Of a DNA stretch of 64,000 nt, positions 60,427 to 64,000 are shown one piece after another. Each line of letters begins with the position of its first letter. The stretch's first letter is position 1. The translations under genes were made by a program, and so were the position numbers. This DNA comes from Achromobacter sp. B7 (GTDB lineage: Bacteria; Pseudomonadota; Gammaproteobacteria; Burkholderiales; Burkholderiaceae_B), in contig NZ_CP032084.1 of NCBI RefSeq assembly GCF_003600685.1, positions 2,542,001-2,606,000 of the forward strand, in the 5' to 3' direction. A model generated the notes under the pieces. The model was not told the origin of the DNA. It did not search any database and was given only the letters and a program-made list of their open reading frames with translations.

Positions 60427-61806
60427 ATGGATAGCGCGACACCGGCGAACAAGATGCCGGACAACACGCGTGACAACACGCGGGATGACACGCGGGATGG
60501 CACGCGGGACGGCACGCAGGACAGCGCGCGGGACCGCACGCGCGACACCACAGTGCCTGACACGGCAGGCCCCGCAGCGGGCGCCGCCCAGGCGAAGGCC
60601 GTGGCGGTTGCGGCCGGCGCGGCCGAGCCAAAATCACCCGAAGAACGCGCGGCGGAAAAGTCGGGGCCGGATGATCGTGCCTCGGACGAAAAAGCCACGG
60701 TCCAGGACGCCGGCATCGTCCCCGAGCCCGCGCCTGACGTCACGCACGTCTGGGCCCGCGGCGCCTGTCTGACCACGCTGACCGTGCTGGCCGTGCTGTT
60801 CTCACTGAAGATGGCGCAGGAATTCATCGTGCCGGTGGTCATGGCCATCGTGGTCTCGTATGCGCTGGACCCGGCCGTCGCGCTGATGGAGCGCGTCCGC
60901 GTGCCGCGTCCCATCGGCATCGTCATCCTGATGGCCGTGATCGCCTTCGGCCTGGCCGGGCTGGTGTATGCCACGCAAAGCCAGGTCACTTCCATCGTGG
61001 ACGCCTTGCCCGAGATCTCGGGCAAGATCTCGCGCACGCTGGGCGGCTTTGCCAGCGGCGACGGCTCCATCATCGAACGCATCAAGGGCGCGGCCAGCGT
61101 GCTGCAGGAAACCGGCGGCATCCCGCCCGGCCGCCAGGTTGTGGTGACGAAGTCGGACGCGGGATTCAGCGAATTCCTGCTGTGGGGCTCCAAGGGCCTG
61201 GCCACCTTCCTGGGCCAGGCGACGATGAGCGTGTTCCTGGTGTTCTTCCTGCTGCTGTCGGGCAACGCGTTCAAGCGCAAGTTCGTCAAGGTGGCGGGCA
61301 AGACCTTGTCGCAGAAAAAGATCAGCGTGCACATGCTGGACCAGATCAACAGCTCTATCCACATGTATATGGCGATGATGCTGGTGACCAATGTGGCGCT
61401 GGGCGTGCTGTCGTGGGGGGCGTTTCGGCTGCTGGGCCTGGAAAACGCCGCCACCTGGGCCGTGGTGGCGGGCGCGCTGCACATCGTTCCGTACTTCGGC
61501 CCGCTGCTGACGGCGGTGGGCACGGGAGTGGCCGCCTTGATTCAGTTCGGCGAGATCGGGCCGGCGCTTCAGGTGGCGGGCAGTTCGGTTGTGATCGCCT
61601 TGCTGATCGGCGTGCTGGTCACCACGTGGATGTCGGGCCGCATTGCCCGGATGAACTCGGTGGCGGTGTTCATGATGCTGCTGCTGTTCACCTGGTTGTG
61701 GGGCATCTGGGGCACGCTGCTGTCCGTGCCCATCGCCTTTATCGCGAAGGTGGTGGCCGACCATATCGAAGGGCTGGAGGCCGTGTCGGAGTTCCTGGGC
61801 GAATAG
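60427..61806 (+). CDS. AI-2E family transporter (PerM/YhhQ-type permease) with repetitive N-terminus
   Basis: A 459-aa membrane protein. The first about 110 residues are hydrophilic and repetitive (tetrapeptides of the NTRD/DTRD/GTRD type from a 12-bp repeat, then Ala/Pro/Glu-rich). From about 115 the AI-2E permease fold starts: TLTVLAVLFSLKMAQEFIVPVVMAIVVSYALDPAV, then VPRPIGIVILMAVIAFGLAGL, and GALHIVPYFGPLLTAVGTGVAALIQFGEIGPA. Family members (PF01594) are permeases of unsettled substrate. A long disordered N-terminus is atypical. The ATG at 60427 has only GGGGGCGGG upstream. Confidence 0.85.
   Translation: MDSATPANKMPDNTRDNTRDDTRDGTRDGTQDSARDRTRDTTVPDTAGPAAGAAQAKAVAVAAGAAEPKSPEERAAEKSGPDDRASDEKATVQDAGIVPEPAPDVTHVWARGACLTTLTVLAVLFSLKMAQEFIVPVVMAIVVSYALDPAVALMERVRVPRPIGIVILMAVIAFGLAGLVYATQSQVTSIVDALPEISGKISRTLGGFASGDGSIIERIKGAASVLQETGGIPPGRQVVVTKSDAGFSEFLLWGSKGLATFLGQATMSVFLVFFLLLSGNAFKRKFVKVAGKTLSQKKISVHMLDQINSSIHMYMAMMLVTNVALGVLSWGAFRLLGLENAATWAVVAGALHIVPYFGPLLTAVGTGVAALIQFGEIGPALQVAGSSVVIALLIGVLVTTWMSGRIARMNSVAVFMMLLLFTWLWGIWGTLLSVPIAFIAKVVADHIEGLEAVSEFLGE
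60463..60546. repeat. 12-bp tandem repeat (seven units) in the AI-2E permease gene
   Basis: Seven 12-bp units, consensus GACACGCGGGAT, run from 60463 to 60546 and encode (N/D/G)-T-R-D tetrapeptides. The last units are more degenerate. Copy changes stay in frame. Confidence 0.9.
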
Positions 61807-61816
61807 CGCTGTTGGT

Positions 61817-63175
61817 ATGCTGACGCCTCGCCACGCCGGAACCGTCATGCCCGAAACTTCCTCGCCCGCCGCCGCGTTCGCCACGCATTCGTCCCTGGCT
61901 TCCGATGTGCGCCGCACACAATTGCGGCGCATGAAAATCGCCGCGCTGGCGTTGCTGGTGGCCATGGTGTGCGGCTTCATCACCAGCCACGTCATGGGCG
62001 GACAAGGCGCGTGGGCCTGGGTGCGGGCGTTCTGTGAAGCCGCCACCGTGGGCGCGCTGGCCGACTGGTTCGCGGTGGTGGCGCTGTTTCGCCGCCCGCT
62101 GGGCCTGCCCATCCCGCACACCGCCATCATCCCCAGCAACAAAGACCGCATCGGCGACAACCTGGCGGTGTTCGTGCGCGACCACTTCCTGGACCCGGAC
62201 ACCTTGATGGAAAAGCTGCGCGTCTTTGATCCCGCCGCGCGGCTGTCACGCTGGCTGGTGCGGCCCAGGCAGGCGCAGGCCTTGAGCGACGGCGCGCGCC
62301 GCGTGGCGCTGCAAACGCTGGACATGCTGGACGACCACGCCGTTCGCGGCGTGATCCAGGAATTCGTCGTGAAGAACCTGCGCCGTTGGGACGCGGCGGG
62401 CACGGTGGGCGAAGTGCTGGGCTTGCTGACGCGCGACGGCCGCCATCAGGAATTGCTGGATGCCGCTATGGAACGGCTGGGCGGCTATCTGGGCCAGGAC
62501 GAGGTCAAGGATCGCGCGTCGACGCTGTTGGTGAAATTCGCGCGCAAGGAATGGCCGCGCATCATCGCGGCCGTGAACGCGGTGAAGTCGGTGGACGGCA
62601 TCGCCGACAACCTGGCGGACCGGCTGGCGATGGCGTTGATGGACGAGCTGCGCGACGTGCTGTCCGAACCCGACCATCCCGTGCGCCGCGACTACGAGGC
62701 GTGGGTGTTGAACTACATCGAACGCCTGAAGGCCGACCCGGCCTTGTCCGCCCAGGTTGAAGAACTGAAGCAGCGCGCCATTGATCACCCCAAGGTGCAG
62801 GAATACGTGCAAGGTTTGTGGGATGACATCCATGCGGCGCTGCGGCGCGATCTGTCCGACGAAGGCTCGGCGCTGGCGGCTCACCTTGAAAGCGCGTTGC
62901 TGGCACTGGGCCGCAAGCTGGCCGAAGACCCCGGCCTGCGCGAAGCCATCAACAGCCACGTGCTGGGCAGCGCGCGGCGGCTGACCGGGCGGCTGCGCAT
63001 CGGCGTGACGGAGCACATCTCGCGCACGGTCAAGAACTGGGACGAACGCCATCTGGTCGATGAACTGGAACTGAGCGTGGGCCGCGATCTGCAATACATC
63101 CGTTTCAACGGCACGCTGGTGGGCGGCTTGATCGGCGTGGCGTTGCACGCATTGGTGCTGCTGCTGAATCGTTAA
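61817..63175 (+). CDS. DUF445 family membrane protein
   Basis: A 452-aa protein of the DUF445/YjiN-like family: one N-terminal transmembrane helix (KIAALALLVAMVCGFITSHVMG), the conserved WVRAFCEAATVGALADWFAVVALFRRPLGLPIPHTAIIPSNKDRIGDNLA, a long helical middle, and a final C-terminal hydrophobic helix (GGLIGVALHALVLLLNR). The function of the family is not established. ATG candidates are 61817 and 61847 (MPETSS); the first is kept for completeness. It starts 10 bp after the AI-2E permease stop and may be co-transcribed with it. Confidence 0.88.
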   Translation: MLTPRHAGTVMPETSSPAAAFATHSSLASDVRRTQLRRMKIAALALLVAMVCGFITSHVMGGQGAWAWVRAFCEAATVGALADWFAVVALFRRPLGLPIPHTAIIPSNKDRIGDNLAVFVRDHFLDPDTLMEKLRVFDPAARLSRWLVRPRQAQALSDGARRVALQTLDMLDDHAVRGVIQEFVVKNLRRWDAAGTVGEVLGLLTRDGRHQELLDAAMERLGGYLGQDEVKDRASTLLVKFARKEWPRIIAAVNAVKSVDGIADNLADRLAMALMDELRDVLSEPDHPVRRDYEAWVLNYIERLKADPALSAQVEELKQRAIDHPKVQEYVQGLWDDIHAALRRDLSDEGSALAAHLESALLALGRKLAEDPGLREAINSHVLGSARRLTGRLRIGVTEHISRTVKNWDERHLVDELELSVGRDLQYIRFNGTLVGGLIGVALHALVLLLNR

Positions 63176-63320
63176 CAAGCCTGATGGCTTGTATCAGGAA
63201 GGAAGAGTGCTGGCGTGCGTTGGCGCGCCGGTGCTATTGTTTTCTGCGCCATCGGCCAGGCGGCACGGTCGCCGTGGCTGGGCATTCGCACCTTGCGTGC
63301 ATGATTCCAGGAGGCACTTC

Positions 63321-63845
63321 ATGAAGAAAATCTCGATGCTGGTCGCGGGCCTGACGTTGGCGGGCGCATCCAGCGCGGCCTTGGCCGAAGACGTCACGAT
63401 GTCGTTCCTGACTGCCGATGGCCTGGGCAAAAGCGCCGGCACGATTTCCCTGAAGGACACCAAGGGCGGCTTGCAGATCACGCCCCACCTGAAAGGCCTG
63501 CCGCCCGGCGAGCATGGGTTTCAAGTGCATGAAAAAGGCTCGTGCATGCCAGGCATGGTGAACGACAAGATGGCGCCCGGCGGCGCGGCGGGCGGGCACC
63601 TGGACCCCAAGGGCACCAAGGCGCACAAGGGCCCCATGGCCACCGACGGCCATCAAGGCGATCTGCCTTTCATCGTGGTGGCCGCCGATGGCACCGCCAA
63701 AAAAGCCGTGGTGGCGCCGCATCTGAAGCTGGCCGACGTGAAAAAGCATGCGGTGATGGTGCACGTGGGCGGCGACAACTACAGCGACACCCCGGCGCCC
63801 TTGGGCGGCGGAGGCGGCCGACTGGTTTGCGGCGTGGTGAAGTAG
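63321..63845 (+). CDS. sodC: Periplasmic Cu/Zn superoxide dismutase
   Basis: A 174-aa protein with a Sec signal (KKISMLVAGLTLAGASSAALA, cleavage before EDVTM). Copper and zinc ligands are in HGFQVHEKGSC, AGGHLDPKGTKAHKGP and DGHQGDLPF, and in VMVHVGGDNYSD near the end. The C-terminal LGGGGGRLVCGVV provides the second Cys of the intrasubunit disulfide. It dismutates superoxide in the periplasm. AGGAGG lies seven bases before the ATG at 63321, which is chosen because the signal peptide begins there. Confidence 0.95.
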   Translation: MKKISMLVAGLTLAGASSAALAEDVTMSFLTADGLGKSAGTISLKDTKGGLQITPHLKGLPPGEHGFQVHEKGSCMPGMVNDKMAPGGAAGGHLDPKGTKAHKGPMATDGHQGDLPFIVVAADGTAKKAVVAPHLKLADVKKHAVMVHVGGDNYSDTPAPLGGGGGRLVCGVVK

Positions 63846-63914
63846 CGCGGACAGGGCGTCAGGGCGGGGCGTGCGGACAGGGCGTGCGGGCGCGGCGTCG
63901 CCCGCCTGCCAGGG

Positions 63915-64000
63915 TCAGGCCAGGCCGTTGCGGCCGTACAGCCGATAGCCGTCGCGCTCGGTCAGGCGATCGTAGTAGGCCTGCACCGCAGGCAGCGCGG
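63915..64000 (-). CDS. Glutathione S-transferase, C-terminal end (rest beyond window)
   Basis: The minus strand entering from the right edge reads ALPAVQAYYDRLTERDGYRL and then YGRNGLA followed by TGA at 63917-63915. This is the usual C-terminal helix of a bacterial GST (P-A-V-x-A-Y-x-x-R-L-x-x-R-x-G-Y). Only about 28 residues are visible, so the class cannot be assigned. It is convergent with sodC, leaving a 69-bp gap. Confidence 0.7.
   Translation of the reverse strand, partial: ALPAVQAYYDRLTERDGYRLYGRNGLA

Overview
The window is dense, high-GC proteobacterial chromosome. It most resembles an Achromobacter/Bordetella-type member of the Alcaligenaceae (Burkholderiales). This is inferred from gene content: two orphan Bug-type tripartite-tricarboxylate substrate-binding proteins, a membrane gluconate 2-dehydrogenase, a Cnt-type carnitine oxygenase, many TetR/LysR/GntR regulators, and G/C-ending codons throughout. 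No rRNA, tRNA, insertion sequence, phage gene, CRISPR array or origin was recognised. Glutathione S-transferase fragments are cut by both window edges. Layout: 1-1.0 kb, GST end and a TetR regulator. 1.2-6.1 kb, a carnitine module (BCCT transporter, oxygenase CntA, reductase CntB) divergent from an HTH-PAS regulator. 6.1-9.5 kb, a TetR-MaoC pair divergent from an Old Yellow Enzyme and an SDR. 9.6-13.9 kb, a heat-shock block: two Hsp20 genes and a small protein on the minus strand, an unknown protein, then a GroES/GroEL pair whose GroEL lacks the Gly-Met tail. Both chaperone units have sigma-32-like promoters. 14-18.9 kb, a FAD oxidoreductase, an MBL-fold hydrolase divergent from a TetR regulator with two palindromic operators, an AbrB-type antitoxin with a decayed VapC, and a tail-anchored hypothetical protein. 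19-23 kb, the three-subunit gluconate 2-dehydrogenase operon. 23-28 kb, a P-loop kinase, a FAN1-like VRR-NUC nuclease and an overlapping iron-sulfur (XPD/DinG-type) helicase. 28-32 kb, an MFS exporter, a LysR regulator and an amidase. 32.4-41 kb, a complete wspABCDEFR cluster, the surface-sensing chemosensory pathway that ends in a diguanylate cyclase. 41-49.5 kb, a PLP sulfur-amino-acid enzyme, an MFS exporter with divergent LysR regulator, a Bug protein with a class II aldolase, and a nemR-nemA pair with duplicated operators. 49.5-60.4 kb, a minus-strand beta-oxidation operon resembling the pim (dicarboxylate) operon, carrying a Bug protein and a GntR regulator, with a divergent LysR gene. 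60.4-64 kb, an AI-2E family permease, a DUF445 protein, periplasmic Cu/Zn superoxide dismutase and the second GST fragment. The most unusual recurrent property is tandem repetition of short units. Units of 12 bp sit in frame inside genes (TetR, FAN1, WspC linker, AI-2E permease). Units of 7, 13 or 20 bp sit in leaders or across stop codons (nemA, the 211-aa unknown protein, a TetR leader, an MFS exporter, the groEL-FAD intergenic). The pattern suggests many loci with variable copy number. All functional calls are from sequence reading alone; no database search was run.
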